DNA from: Acinetobacter sp. NIPH 298
GTDB taxonomy: Bacteria; Pseudomonadota; Gammaproteobacteria; Pseudomonadales; Moraxellaceae
Assembly: GCF_000369505.1 (NCBI RefSeq)
Contig: NZ_KB850055.1
Span: 744,001-808,000, forward strand
Direction of reading: 5' to 3'
Length of the DNA: 64,000 nt
Shown: positions 1 through 7,964 of the stretch, in pieces
Numbering within the stretch: position 1 is the first letter of the stretch
How the letters are laid out: each line of letters opens with the position of its first letter
Notes under the pieces: generated by a model
Database searches by the model: none
Told to the model about the DNA's origin: nothing
The model's input: the letters and a program-made list of their open reading frames with translations, nothing else
Program-made: the position numbers and the translations under genes

Positions 1-692
1 AGCGTAAACCAACAACAAACCCGACCTTTGGCTCAGTAACTTTGTCTAAATCTAAGGTTGCTGGAATTGTATTATTATCAGAAGAATTAGTGCGGTGGTC
101 TAATCCAAAAGCTGATCGTTTAGTTCGTGACGATTTCGTTGAATCAACTGCTCAATTTATTGATGCTGACTTTTTTGATCCAACAAAAACTGAAACAGAT
201 GAAAGTCCTGCATCTGTTTTAAATGGTGTCACAGCTATTCCGAGTTCTGGTAACACTCCAGCTCAAATTGAAGCGGATTTGGTAGCTTTGATGGAATCTG
301 TAACGAATGCGGGTGGAACATTAGCTGGAGCGACATGGGTAATGTCTGAAACCCGTGCTGCAAAACTTAGTACCTTGCGTGATGCATTAGGCAAGAAGTA
401 TTTTGAAGAAATGAATATTACTGGATCACGTTATCTTTATACTTTGCCTGTTCTAGTTTCATCAGGTTGTGATGATAAAATTGTTTTGGTTCTACCAAAT
501 CAGATCATGATTGCTGATGATGAGTTCATGGATTTTGCAGTTAGTACAGAGGCTAGTATTAATCTCGGTACTGATGCTGATCCGCAATGGGTAAATCTGT
601 TTGAGCAAAACTTAATGGCAATTCGAGCTGAACGTTTTATTCGTTGGAAAAAGCGACAAGATTTTGCTGCTGGTTATATTCAATATTCTTAA
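1..692 (+). CDS. Major capsid protein, HK97 fold (5' truncated)
   Basis: The reading frame is open from base 3 of the window, so the start codon lies upstream; the visible part is about 229 residues. It carries the usual C-terminal half of HK97-type capsid proteins: a VTLSKSK strand, a stretch around SEELVRWSNP, then the IDADFFDP region, followed by a late strand-rich section that includes the run ILVLPNQIMIADDEFMDFAV. Together with the portal and connector genes just downstream, this makes a phage capsid call secure. The cut N-terminus prevents judging whether a scaffold or protease domain is fused. A strong terminator follows. Confidence 0.85.
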   Translation, partial: RKPTTNPTFGSVTLSKSKVAGIVLLSEELVRWSNPKADRLVRDDFVESTAQFIDADFFDPTKTETDESPASVLNGVTAIPSSGNTPAQIEADLVALMESVTNAGGTLAGATWVMSETRAAKLSTLRDALGKKYFEEMNITGSRYLYTLPVLVSSGCDDKIVLVLPNQIMIADDEFMDFAVSTEASINLGTDADPQWVNLFEQNLMAIRAERFIRWKKRQDFAAGYIQYS

Positions 693-710
693 CCCATTTT
701 TTTGTCTATC

Positions 711-740
711 AAAGCAGTCCTAAAAAGGACTGCTTTTTTA
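711..740 (+). terminator. Rho-independent terminator after capsid gene
   Basis: AAAGCAGTCC and GGACTGCTTTTTT form a 9-10 bp stem with a short A-rich loop, followed by a T run. It separates the capsid gene from the connector genes. Confidence 0.8.
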
Positions 741-759
741 TATGTTGAGGGTTGGGAAA

Positions 760-1065
760 ATGCCAAAAATTGAATTATTAACTGATCTTTGTTCAGGTCC
801 AGTAGGTTCAATCATTGATGTTCAAGACTATGAATTCAATGTGTTGGAAAGGCTTGGAGTTGCCAAACTTGCTGATTCAACCAATTCATCTAAACAGGTT
901 GAGCATCAAATAGTATTTGAGCCAATTGATTTGAAAGGATTGTTGCTGAATCTGAATGGAACGCCTGTTGTAGATGATTTTGGTGCTTTAGTTCCTGAGC
1001 TAGCAGTTCAGAGTGTTCAAAAAGCAGCTAGTAAAGGTGGGAAAAACACTAAAAAAGGTGAGTAA
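760..1065 (+). CDS. Small phage protein of unknown function
   Basis: This is a 101-residue protein between capsid and portal. The ATG at 760 is preferred over the in-frame ATG at 742 because a GAGG-type ribosome site lies before it and the protein then starts MPKIELLTDL. There is no membrane segment or recognised motif. The C-terminus is lysine-rich (SKGGKNTKKGE) and the stop is followed immediately by the portal start. Position would suit a head-decoration or head-tail joining protein, but that is inference from synteny only. Confidence 0.6.
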   Translation: MPKIELLTDLCSGPVGSIIDVQDYEFNVLERLGVAKLADSTNSSKQVEHQIVFEPIDLKGLLLNLNGTPVVDDFGALVPELAVQSVQKAASKGGKNTKKGE

Positions 1066-2331
1066 ATGGGCGTATTTAGTGGGTTATTTCGTAAAAAGTC
1101 CATGTCTCCAGTTCAAGGCTCAAGTGGTTGGAGTCGTATATTTGAGCCATTTATGGGCGCTTGGCAGAGAAATATTGAGCTTAAAAAAGAAGATATTCTC
1201 TCATTTCACGCTGTATTTTCTTGTATTTCCTTAATTTCTAAAGACATTGGCAATATGCCTTTAGAGCTAAAAAAGAAAGATGGTGATATTTGGGTAAAGG
1301 CCAAAGATGAAAATCTAAAATTTTTGGAAAAACCTAATCATTTTCAAACGATGCAACAGTTTTTAGAATTTTGGGTTATATCAAAGTGTCGGAATGGTAA
1401 TACTTATATACTCAAGCTAAGAAATGCGTTTGGTAAAGTTGAACAACTTATTGTACTTAATCCAGATTTGGTAAAGCCTTTAGTAAGTGATAAAGGTGAG
1501 GTTTTTTATCAGATCAGTGTTGATGTACTAGCTCAACAATCTACCCCAGTTATTTTACCAGCTTCAGAAATCATTCATGACCGTTGGAATTGCCTTTATC
1601 ATTCTCTAGTGGGATTAAGTCCTATCGTTGCTTGTGGTTTGGCTGCGGGGAATGGTTTGGCAATTCAAAAATATGGTGCAACGTTCTTTAATAATATGAG
1701 TCGCCCAAGTGGAATTTTGACTGCACCAGGGCGTATTTCTGATGAAGATGCAAAAATGCTTGGTGAGCGTTGGAAAGCAAATTATTCAGGAGCAAATATC
1801 GGGGGTACTGCAATTCTAGGTAGTGATATGAAATATATGCCTATCAGTGTTGCTGCTGCTGATGCTCAACTTATTGAACAGCATAAAATGAGTTCTGAAG
1901 TTTGTTGTTCTGCATTTCATGTGCACCCTTTCAAGATTGGTTTTGGTGCTATCCCGCAGGGTTTGAAAGTAGAGGATGTAAATCTTTTGCATTTTGGCGA
2001 CTGTTTGCAAAATCCTACTGAAGCGATTGAAAACCTTTTAGATGATAGCTTTGGCTTAAAAGCGATGGGCTATGAAGTCTTTCTAGATGTAGAAAATCTG
2101 ATTCGCATGGATTCATCATCAAAAATGGATTATTACACCAAGGGTGTTAAGGGTGGAATTATTGCACCGAATGAGGCGCGTATTAAATTCAACCTCAAAC
2201 CTGTTGATGGTGGCTGGTCTGTTTACCTACAACAACAAAACTTTAGTCTTGAAGCATTATCAAAACGTGATGCCAAAGATGATCCATTTGCTAGTAGCAA
2301 AGGAGGTAAAGATGCCGCTAACAGTGAATGA
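1066..2331 (+). CDS. Phage portal protein (HK97 type)
   Basis: The protein has 421 residues, a normal length for HK97-family portals. It begins with a basic N-terminus, then the conserved portal core: a helix around HAVFSCISLISKDIG, the YILKLRNAFGKVEQLIVLNP section and the HDRWNCLYHSLVGLSPI segment just before the central helices. The C-terminal region has the GGIIAPNEAR motif typical of the family. The portal forms the dodecameric DNA channel at one vertex of the capsid. Its start follows the previous stop directly, and its end overlaps the next gene by 20 bases, as expected for one operon. Confidence 0.93.
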   Translation: MGVFSGLFRKKSMSPVQGSSGWSRIFEPFMGAWQRNIELKKEDILSFHAVFSCISLISKDIGNMPLELKKKDGDIWVKAKDENLKFLEKPNHFQTMQQFLEFWVISKCRNGNTYILKLRNAFGKVEQLIVLNPDLVKPLVSDKGEVFYQISVDVLAQQSTPVILPASEIIHDRWNCLYHSLVGLSPIVACGLAAGNGLAIQKYGATFFNNMSRPSGILTAPGRISDEDAKMLGERWKANYSGANIGGTAILGSDMKYMPISVAAADAQLIEQHKMSSEVCCSAFHVHPFKIGFGAIPQGLKVEDVNLLHFGDCLQNPTEAIENLLDDSFGLKAMGYEVFLDVENLIRMDSSSKMDYYTKGVKGGIIAPNEARIKFNLKPVDGGWSVYLQQQNFSLEALSKRDAKDDPFASSKGGKDAANSE

Positions 2332-2599
2332 TGTCGCGGTCCACCTTCGTTATGACATTGATGATCAAACGATGACGGATTTGCAGGGTTTGTTAGATGT
2401 TTCAACACAAGCTGTGCATGATCATATAAAAGCAAAATTTGATGCTGATAACAAAGTGCATCAACGAGCAATTTTACTACTTTGCGGCTATTACGATAAA
2501 TACCGTAACGTGGAAACAGGTATGCCAATGTTTGGTGATTTCTTGCCTGATCCTGTGCGTGCTTTGCTCAATCCGTACTATGTGCCTTTGGTGATGTGA
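2312..2599 (+). CDS. Head-tail connector (HK97 gp6-like)
   Basis: This is a 95-residue, mostly helical protein. ATG at 2312 is chosen because AGGAGG lies 5-6 bases upstream and the sequence then begins MPLTVNDVAVHLRYD, typical of gp6-like connectors. The central pattern (AILLLCGYYDKYRNVE) also matches that family, which forms a ring beneath the portal. A longer frame starting inside the portal gene is ignored as an artefact. Confidence 0.8.
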   Translation: MPLTVNDVAVHLRYDIDDQTMTDLQGLLDVSTQAVHDHIKAKFDADNKVHQRAILLLCGYYDKYRNVETGMPMFGDFLPDPVRALLNPYYVPLVM

Positions 2600-2600
2600 T

Positions 2601-2761
2601 ATGTCTGAATTTGAGCAATGGGTTAAATCAACGAGCCATTATCAAATATTGCTGCTGATTCATGGTGAGCGTTTGTTTATTAAAGATGGCGGTCAATTAA
2701 AGATGGCGGTCAATTCAATTGGCTTATGAGGCTTGGACGAAATGAGTTGTTCAGGATGTGA
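2601..2761 (+). pseudogene. Small phage ORF frameshifted by a 17-bp tandem duplication
   Basis: An ATG right after the connector stop opens a frame (MSEFEQWVKSTSHYQ...) which now ends after 43 residues at 2732. It contains two perfect tandem copies of a 17-bp unit (2679-2695 and 2696-2712). If one copy is removed, the frame continues as ...KDGGQFNWLMRLGRNELFRM and stops at 2759-2761, just before the next gene, giving 47 residues. The longer form is likely ancestral. Function unknown. Confidence 0.5.
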
Positions 2762-2769
2762 GGTAAGAC

Positions 2770-2988
2770 GTGAGTGGATTAGACAAAACACCGAGCGAGC
2801 AAAGCTCAAGCTGCAACGGCTGTTGCAACAGCTTAGTTCCAGAACTGATCAGCGTGTGTCGGGAGTTAGTTCAAACAGTCAACACTCAGAACGAGGTTAT
2901 GGCTCAGATCATGAATCAAAACAATGAGCTGATAGCTCAACGTTTAGATGAAGATGCTGATAATGAGCAGCAATATTTGAGTGAGTGA
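2770..2988 (+). CDS. Small phage protein, unknown function
   Basis: This 72-residue protein starts at GTG, with GAGG 9-10 bases before it. It has a short Cys cluster near the N-terminus (SCNGCCNS) followed by a likely amphipathic helix rich in Asn, Gln and Glu. Its stop codon lies two bases before the ATG of the next gene. No family is recognised. It sits between the gp6-like connector and the head-closure protein, so a role in head-tail joining is possible but unproven. Confidence 0.55.
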   Translation: MSGLDKTPSEQSSSCNGCCNSLVPELISVCRELVQTVNTQNEVMAQIMNQNNELIAQRLDEDADNEQQYLSE

Positions 2989-2990
2989 TT

Positions 2991-3347
2991 ATGTCTGGAA
3001 TCAACGCTGGTGAACTTTGTCATCGTGTCATTATTCAACGAAATGTGAGTAATGGCGAAAATGAATATGGTCATGCTCAACCTGCTAATTGGCAGGTTTT
3101 TTTAATATTATGGGCTAAGGTTTCTCCATTATCCGCAAAAGATTTGATAGCTGCACAGGCTGCACAATCCCAAGTCATAGCACGTTTAAAAATACGGTAT
3201 CGAACAAATATTGATAGTTCTATGCGTGTTGTGTTTCGTGGTGAAATCTATGCAATTGATAGCCCTGCTTTGAATGATGATGAAACAGGGAATATCTACA
3301 GCACTTTTTTACTTTCAAAGGGGGTAGAAAAGTTTAAGGAGTCTTGA
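2991..3347 (+). CDS. Head closure / head-tail adaptor protein
   Basis: The protein has 118 residues. The ATG at 2991 is chosen over an in-frame GTG at 2985. The motif AGELCHRVIIQR near the start, the WAKVSPLSAKDLIAAQAAQSQV section and a following RIKIRYR-type strand are typical of the SPP1 gp16/lambda FII-like head-tail adaptor family. It would seal the connector after packaging. Its stop overlaps the start of the next gene. Confidence 0.85.
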   Translation: MSGINAGELCHRVIIQRNVSNGENEYGHAQPANWQVFLILWAKVSPLSAKDLIAAQAAQSQVIARLKIRYRTNIDSSMRVVFRGEIYAIDSPALNDDETGNIYSTFLLSKGVEKFKES

Positions 3348-3805
3348 TGGATTCATTTTCAATATGGCAGGGTGAACAGCAAGTCACTCAAAAGTTAAGG
3401 CTTTTGGCTGATAAAAAAGTCGTGAGGCGGATTACTCGTAAAGCGGCAAGACGGGGCATGAATATTGTTCGTAATGAAGCAAGACAAAATGCCAAGATGA
3501 TTGATGATCCTGAAACAGCAGCAAATATTGCCAAAAATATTAAAGTTGCATCTGGTCGTGTCCGAAATAAAGATGTGATTTCAATGCGTGTTGGTGTTGA
3601 TGGTGGTGCGGCTTTCAATGGTCGCCCAGCAAAAATTACGAGTGGCGGTGATACACGGCATTGGCGCTTTATTGAGTTAGGTACTGCGTATATCCCCGCT
3701 ATTCCATTTATGCGAATTGCCTTTTACAACAACATTGATTCAGTGATAAGTACCTTTGCACAAGTCTTTAGTGATGAACTTGATCTGGAGTTAGCGAAAT
3801 TATGA
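3347..3805 (+). CDS. HK97 gp10-like tail protein
   Basis: This protein has 152 residues. ATG at 3347 is preferred over TTG at 3344; AAGGAG lies 6-8 bases upstream. The pattern KAARRGMNIVRNEARQNA at the N-terminus and the later GDTRHWRFIELGT and IPFMRIAF segments are hallmarks of HK97 gp10-like proteins, which help join and complete the tail. It overlaps the next gene by four bases. Confidence 0.88.
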   Translation: MDSFSIWQGEQQVTQKLRLLADKKVVRRITRKAARRGMNIVRNEARQNAKMIDDPETAANIAKNIKVASGRVRNKDVISMRVGVDGGAAFNGRPAKITSGGDTRHWRFIELGTAYIPAIPFMRIAFYNNIDSVISTFAQVFSDELDLELAKL

Positions 3806-4167
3806 GTATTTTGCCAATTAAACCGATATTAAAAGCAAGTCCATCAGTAACAACATTATTAGGTACTAATCCACGCATATATGAGGATATTGCGCCAGAA
3901 GGTACTGAAGTTCCTTATATCGTATGGCAGGAGTTAGGCGGGCAGGCAAACAACCATTTAGATAATGCACCTGCAAATTTTGATGATGTGCAATTTCAGG
4001 TCATGGTCTATGACACTTATGTGGGTCGAGCCTATGAAGTGCGTGAAGCGGTGCGTAAGGCATTAGAAAGTTACTGTTTTATTTTGAATCCTCGAATTAG
4101 CGGATTTGATCCAACTACAAAACAATCTATGCGCGGATTCGATGCAAATTGGATTCAAGAAATTTAA
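3802..4167 (+). CDS. DUF3168 tail completion protein
   Basis: This 121-residue protein has the DUF3168 layout: a short helix, then a strand with EVPYIVWQ, then DVQFQVMVYD, and a C-terminal helix AYEVREAVRKAL. The family corresponds to tail terminator/completion proteins (SPP1 gp17, lambda U-like). It overlaps the gp10-like gene by four bases and is followed by a terminator. Confidence 0.85.
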   Translation: MSILPIKPILKASPSVTTLLGTNPRIYEDIAPEGTEVPYIVWQELGGQANNHLDNAPANFDDVQFQVMVYDTYVGRAYEVREAVRKALESYCFILNPRISGFDPTTKQSMRGFDANWIQEI

Positions 4168-4185
4168 TTTTTTTAGTAGATACAG

Positions 4186-4207
4186 GCAGCCATAAGGCTG
4201 CTTTTTT
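4186..4207 (+). terminator. Rho-independent terminator
   Basis: GCAGCC and GGCTGC pair across a four-base loop and are followed by six T residues. Confidence 0.75.
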
Positions 4208-4231
4208 ATTGCCTATAAGGAGCAAAAACTC

Positions 4232-4714
4232 ATGGCTAAAAAAGGTATTTTAGGTAAAGGTACTGAATTCTGGGCATTACATGGCACAACTGCTACGCCC
4301 ACATTGACGAAATTACTCTGTCTTAAAGCATTTGACTGGGGTGATGAAAACTATGATGAAATTGACGATAACTGTTTAGACAATCCAGACGTAGCCACAA
4401 GTCAATTTGTACTTGGTAAGCCTGCTGATGGTTCTGTTGCGATTGATACCGATCCAACAAATGCAACGCACCTTTTATTGCTTGATTTAGCAGATAGCCT
4501 TGAGCCATTTGTAATTTATGCGGGTTACTCGGATGGTACAGGCGTTCCAACAGTAACAGGTAATGTCGTTGATTTGCCTGATACTCGTTCTTGGTCATAC
4601 GCCACAGTCAATTTACGTAAAGGAAAACCAGTTACTGAGGCCAATGCCTTAGTAAATCATTCTTTACCTTTACGTCGCCAATCTAAAATCATTGATGAAT
4701 GGAAAGTGCCATGA
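4232..4714 (+). CDS. Major tail tube protein
   Basis: This 160-residue, strand-rich acidic protein has its own ribosome site (AAGGAG). The position after DUF3168 and before the G/GT-type chaperone is that of the lambda gpV-type tube protein in siphoviruses. The start MAKKGILGKGTEFWAL and the stretch CLKAFDWGDENYDEIDDN are typical of this class. It polymerises into the tail tube around the tape measure. Its stop overlaps the next ATG. Confidence 0.8.
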   Translation: MAKKGILGKGTEFWALHGTTATPTLTKLLCLKAFDWGDENYDEIDDNCLDNPDVATSQFVLGKPADGSVAIDTDPTNATHLLLLDLADSLEPFVIYAGYSDGTGVPTVTGNVVDLPDTRSWSYATVNLRKGKPVTEANALVNHSLPLRRQSKIIDEWKVP

Positions 4715-5241
4715 CCTTGAAGTTAAAATCACTTAAAAAAGTGACCAAAGTCGCTGCACCAGTTGAGCGTACCGTGACTTGGTCGGTAGAGGTCACAGAT
4801 GAGAATCTAGCATTTATCCAAGAAAATACGGGTAAAGCTGATTTAAGTCTGAGTGAAATGGTTGAGCTTTCGGGTCAAGTCTTTATTAAAAGATTGAGTT
4901 ATAAAGATATCCAAGAGACAGCAAAAGCTTATGATTGGGATATTGACTATCAAAATATTGAAAATTCCACAATTAAGTCTATTGATAGTCGCTTACTCCG
5001 TGCAGCTCAATTGCTTGGATCAGTTTGTGAAGACACTAGCGGTAAAATGTTCTATGAGTCGATTGATGATATTTATGATTCTGATCCGATCTTTATTGAA
5101 GCGCTTTATAAAGTTGCAGATGGTGTCAATAATTTTTCGGGAAAGTCTCAGACGAAGAGTTCAGTGAAAACGAATTCTGGTGTGAACTTGTCATCAACGG
5201 AATCGGTGGACGATCAATCGAAGAAGCCAAGCGAACCTTAA
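4711..5241 (+). CDS. Tail assembly chaperone, G-like (unshifted form)
   Basis: This is the 176-residue zero-frame product. ATG at 4711 is chosen since GGAAAG lies upstream and the ATG overlaps the tube protein stop. It starts MTLKLKSLKKV and has a helical domain around DLSLSEMVELSGQ. Such proteins coat the tape measure during assembly and are not in the finished virion. The protein tail after residue 145 is Ser-rich and of low complexity, which fits its being simply read-on sequence past the frameshift site. Confidence 0.8.
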   Translation: MTLKLKSLKKVTKVAAPVERTVTWSVEVTDENLAFIQENTGKADLSLSEMVELSGQVFIKRLSYKDIQETAKAYDWDIDYQNIENSTIKSIDSRLLRAAQLLGSVCEDTSGKMFYESIDDIYDSDPIFIEALYKVADGVNNFSGKSQTKSSVKTNSGVNLSSTESVDDQSKKPSEP

Positions 5242-5465
5242 CCAATGATGAGCTTCAAATATGGCGAGCGTATCGTGATAAACGTGGCTCGCTTTTTGTT
5301 GGTCGAAGAGTTGAGCAAGCTATGGGTAACTGGATGGCTTGGTATCACAATGCCAAAGTTTCAGAAGAGCATCGAATTGATGCCACTGAGCTGATGCCGC
5401 ATGAGGATGTTGTGGAAACTTCATTTGAAGAAGAAGCAATGAAGCGCAGACAGAGACAGCAATAG
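4711..5465 (+). CDS. Tail assembly chaperone, GT-like frameshift product
   Basis: A minus-one shift at the heptamer at 5139-5145 joins the first 145 codons to an open frame of 106 codons ending at the TAG at 5463-5465, giving about 251 residues. The added part begins VSDEEFSENEFWCELV, continues RSIEEAKRTLTNDELQIW and ends in a charged helix EEEAMKRRQRQQ. It matches the T part of lambda GT in position and helical nature. In lambda, GT recruits the tube protein to the tape measure. The T-like frame has no convincing start of its own. Confidence 0.8.
5139..5145 (+). promoter_or_regulatory. Programmed -1 ribosomal frameshift site GGGAAAG
   Basis: The heptamer G GGA AAG is in exact register with the chaperone frame (codons start at 5140 and 5143). 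It is the same slippery sequence used by lambda gene G/T. The -1 frame is open through 5465. Confidence 0.85.
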
Positions 5466-5590
5466 CATGTTTAAAACCACCTCCAACAATCATATTTTTT
5501 AGCAGGCATAGGTCATAACATACCGCTTAGGTTGTTGCACTTTTGAAAAAATTGGATTAGGCTTTTTAAGTCACAGCAAAATCTGTGATT

Positions 5591-5773
5591 TGGTTTCGCA
5601 TCCAAATATTCGAAAGGGCATATAGCCGCAATAGCGGTTTTATTTTGCCTAAAGCTTTTTGCAATCTGCAAAAAGTGCCCGCTACGGTGGGTTAGGCAGG
5701 AGCACTTCGGTGCGCCAGCCCCTTTCGACTGGTAATGCGAATCCTGCTTAACTCGCCACCCAATATTTCGCAT
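5591..5773 (+). ncRNA. Structured leader / C4-like antisense RNA candidate before antirepressor
   Basis: The gene-free leader of the antirepressor holds many paired segments: CCGC/GCGG (626-637), a 9-bp hairpin at 5655-5675, a UUCG-tetraloop hairpin at 5702-5713, and a long stem 5686-5701 with 5742-5760. TTCGCAT (5595) and CGAAAGGG (5611) can pair with ATGCGAA (5735) and CCCTTTCG (5720), which conflicts with the long stem. TTCGCAT occurs again at 5767, close to the gene start. This recalls the C4 RNA of phages P1/P7, which controls ant by pairing with its mRNA. The family assignment is inference. Confidence 0.5.
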
Positions 5774-5817
5774 TTATTTGGTGGTGATTATTCCTAAAAT
5801 CGAAAGGAGTATTCATC

Positions 5818-6591
5818 ATGGATACAAAACCAAAAATTGTTAAATTCAATAATCAGCAAGTTCCAGTATTTTTTCATAATGAAAAACCATATGTGGTAAT
5901 GAAACCAATTTGTGAAAATATTGGTTTGGATTGGCGTTCTCAGCTTAAAAGAATTAAAAGAAATCAAGTTCTTAATCAAGGTGTGGTTATGATGACCACA
6001 CCTTCAATAAAAGGTGATCAAGATTCAGTTGCTTTGCCTTTGGGTATGTTGAATGGTTGGCTAATGGGGGTTGATGCCAATAAGGTTCGGCTCGAAATTA
6101 AAGACACTCTCATCAAATATCAACTTGAATGTTATGATGTGCTCTACAAGCACTTTATGCCTAAGCCACCAAAGCAAATTGATATGTCTATGTATGTCAG
6201 CAAAGATGTTCACAATAAACTATCACTAAAATATCACCGTATGTTTAGACAGTACGATGACATGATTGACACCATGCGGGCGCAAGTTGAAGCGATGGAA
6301 CGTAAATGTCGTAGATATGATTTTAAAATGTTGCGTAGTGCTATCAGCATAGAAGAAGCAGCCAATGTTTTAAAAGTTACTGTAGCCAAAATTAAAAAAG
6401 TTTTTCAGGATGAATTCATCATTGAAGAGCGTTGTACTTATGTTGAGAGCAATAAGCCGATATTGAAATTGACAGATCGTGGAAAGTCATTTGATATGGT
6501 TTTTATTCAAAACGAAATTGGTGCAAATGGTGTTGAGGAAGTTATCATGATCAATGAAGATGGCATGGCGTATCTCAATGGTCGGGTTTGA
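5818..6591 (+). CDS. Phage antirepressor (P22 AR N-terminal domain)
   Basis: This protein has 257 residues. Residues 1-115 match the P22-type antirepressor N-domain: FNNQQVPVFFHNEKPYVVMK, then CENIGLDWRSQLKRI and LPLGMLNGWLMGVDANKVR. The C-terminal part (about 160-257) is a KilA-C/ANT-like winged helix region starting RRYDFKMLRSAISIEEAANVL. Such proteins bind and inactivate phage repressors. GAAAGGAG lies 8 bases before the ATG. It lies inside the tail operon, flanked by a structured leader and a terminator, so it is an independent cargo unit, perhaps post-transcriptionally silenced in the lysogen. Confidence 0.88.
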   Translation: MDTKPKIVKFNNQQVPVFFHNEKPYVVMKPICENIGLDWRSQLKRIKRNQVLNQGVVMMTTPSIKGDQDSVALPLGMLNGWLMGVDANKVRLEIKDTLIKYQLECYDVLYKHFMPKPPKQIDMSMYVSKDVHNKLSLKYHRMFRQYDDMIDTMRAQVEAMERKCRRYDFKMLRSAISIEEAANVLKVTVAKIKKVFQDEFIIEERCTYVESNKPILKLTDRGKSFDMVFIQNEIGANGVEEVIMINEDGMAYLNGRV

Positions 6592-6624
6592 TTAATAAAC
6601 CTTTATAATTTAAATGCTTAATTT

Positions 6625-6652
6625 AAGCCACTCATTGTTGAGTGGCTTTTTT
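6625..6652 (+). terminator. Rho-independent terminator after antirepressor
   Basis: A 10-bp stem AAGCCACTCA/TGAGTGGCTT with a four-base loop is followed by T residues. Confidence 0.8.
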
Positions 6653-6697
6653 GCATGAGGGTTGTTATTTTCTTTATAAAAATTTGGGAATAACAAG

Positions 6698-7378
6698 ATG
6701 TTTATTTTAGTGTCTTTGATGATAGTTGCAGTAATTGCGATTGTTGTTTTTGGAGTTCTACAGAGTCTAAATGAAAAAAAAGAGGGTGTTGAACCAGTTA
6801 AATACTCTGTTCCAGTGCCGCCTACTAAAGAGCAAAATCCAAATTGGTATAAGAAACAGGATGAATTTTATCCTACCAAAAAAGTGAATAATACTGGTTT
6901 TTATGATTATACAAAACCCGAAAAAACGAGAACAAAGGCATCAATCAATATCGAAGAGCGTATTTTAAGTCAAAAAAAATTTAGAATTGAATATGACTGT
7001 AGCTATGATTTTGATAGTTACCCATTTGATATTGTTGGGGAAGCATCATATCAAAACAATATACAAAAATTTGCTGTTCTGAGACGTGGGAAAGGTAGCT
7101 TTACGGAAGTTGAAGCTAAAATAGTTAGAGAACCTTGTAATAGTTTTGATAAAAATGCTTGTAGAGTTGATATTAATGGATTAACTGTCGGGTACTTTGC
7201 TAGAAACCATGCTGAAAGTTGGGTTAGGTTGCTTAGTAAGTTAAATATTGGGGATACTGCTGAAATATATGCTGATGCGGTAATAACTGGCGGTAAAGAT
7301 GGTTCTAAGTTTGGTGTGAGATTAAATATACCGTCAAGGATTGCTAATACAGCTAAATATTTTAAGGATGTTAATTAA
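6698..7378 (+). CDS. Membrane-anchored protein with HIRAN-like domain
   Basis: This protein has 226 residues. An N-terminal membrane segment (about residues 3-20, rich in Val and Ile) is followed by a polar linker and, at about 105-215, a domain resembling HIRAN: REPCNSFDKNACRVDINGL, then VGYFARNHAESWVRLL. HIRAN domains are small DNA- or ligand-binding folds often found in helicases; a stand-alone membrane-tethered form is less usual. The stop overlaps the next ATG, so the two genes are one transcription unit. It is cargo within the tail operon. The role is unknown. Confidence 0.55.
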   Translation: MFILVSLMIVAVIAIVVFGVLQSLNEKKEGVEPVKYSVPVPPTKEQNPNWYKKQDEFYPTKKVNNTGFYDYTKPEKTRTKASINIEERILSQKKFRIEYDCSYDFDSYPFDIVGEASYQNNIQKFAVLRRGKGSFTEVEAKIVREPCNSFDKNACRVDINGLTVGYFARNHAESWVRLLSKLNIGDTAEIYADAVITGGKDGSKFGVRLNIPSRIANTAKYFKDVN

Positions 7379-7905
7379 TGAAAAGAATTATTTTGTTTGG
7401 GTTATTTTCTTTTATTTCAGGCCTGAGTAATGCGAATAGCGAGGGGAGACTTGAGCAGATTGCTAAAACATTGAGTGGTGATCCAATAAAAGATTATGGG
7501 GAAATTGTTTTATCTAAAACAAGTATTGAATTGGCCCCTAGCGAAAATGAATGGGAATTAGGTCAATGTGGTAAAGACAAGTTTACAGGTGTTAAAATTT
7601 GCGAAATTAGAAACAATAACCTTACAGTGATTAAACAGAATGGAAGGATTTTAGTTTTTGTTGTTGGTTCGGACTATCCCAATAGAAATGCTGCTTTAAA
7701 AATAGATTCCAATAAAACATTTTATGGGAGAGAGGGGGTATTTAACGAAACAAGTCAGATTGTTACACAATTGTCTAAGGGACAGATAGCTTACACTCGT
7801 GCAATCAAATGGCCTTACTTGAGTCCGAGAGATAACGAAGTTGATTTGACTGGTTTCAAGGATGCATATGAGCAGATGTTAAAGGAATATGCATCAATTC
7901 GATAA
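7378..7905 (+). CDS. Secreted protein of unknown function
   Basis: This 175-residue protein starts with a clear signal peptide (MKRIILFGLFSFISGLSNA, cleavage near residues 19-21). The mature part has two Cys residues (about 64 and 75, around GQCGKDKFTGVKICEI) that could form a disulfide. No family is recognised. It overlaps the HIRAN-like gene by one base and is followed by a terminator, so both probably act together as prophage cargo at or beyond the inner membrane. Confidence 0.6.
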   Translation: MKRIILFGLFSFISGLSNANSEGRLEQIAKTLSGDPIKDYGEIVLSKTSIELAPSENEWELGQCGKDKFTGVKICEIRNNNLTVIKQNGRILVFVVGSDYPNRNAALKIDSNKTFYGREGVFNETSQIVTQLSKGQIAYTRAIKWPYLSPRDNEVDLTGFKDAYEQMLKEYASIR

Positions 7906-7922
7906 TTTTGAAGCTTTTAAGT

Positions 7923-7947
7923 ACCGTCTTATAAAGACGGTTTTTTT
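7923..7947 (+). terminator. Rho-independent terminator
   Basis: ACCGTCTT/AAGACGGT stem with a three-base loop, then seven T residues. It closes the cargo cassette before the tape measure gene. Confidence 0.85.
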
Positions 7948-7964
7948 ATGTCTGGAGAAAAGTC

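Noticed and set aside
2733..2927. 64-codon frame overlapping the gene at 2770
   Set aside because: It overlaps a better-supported gene in another frame and has no ribosome site.
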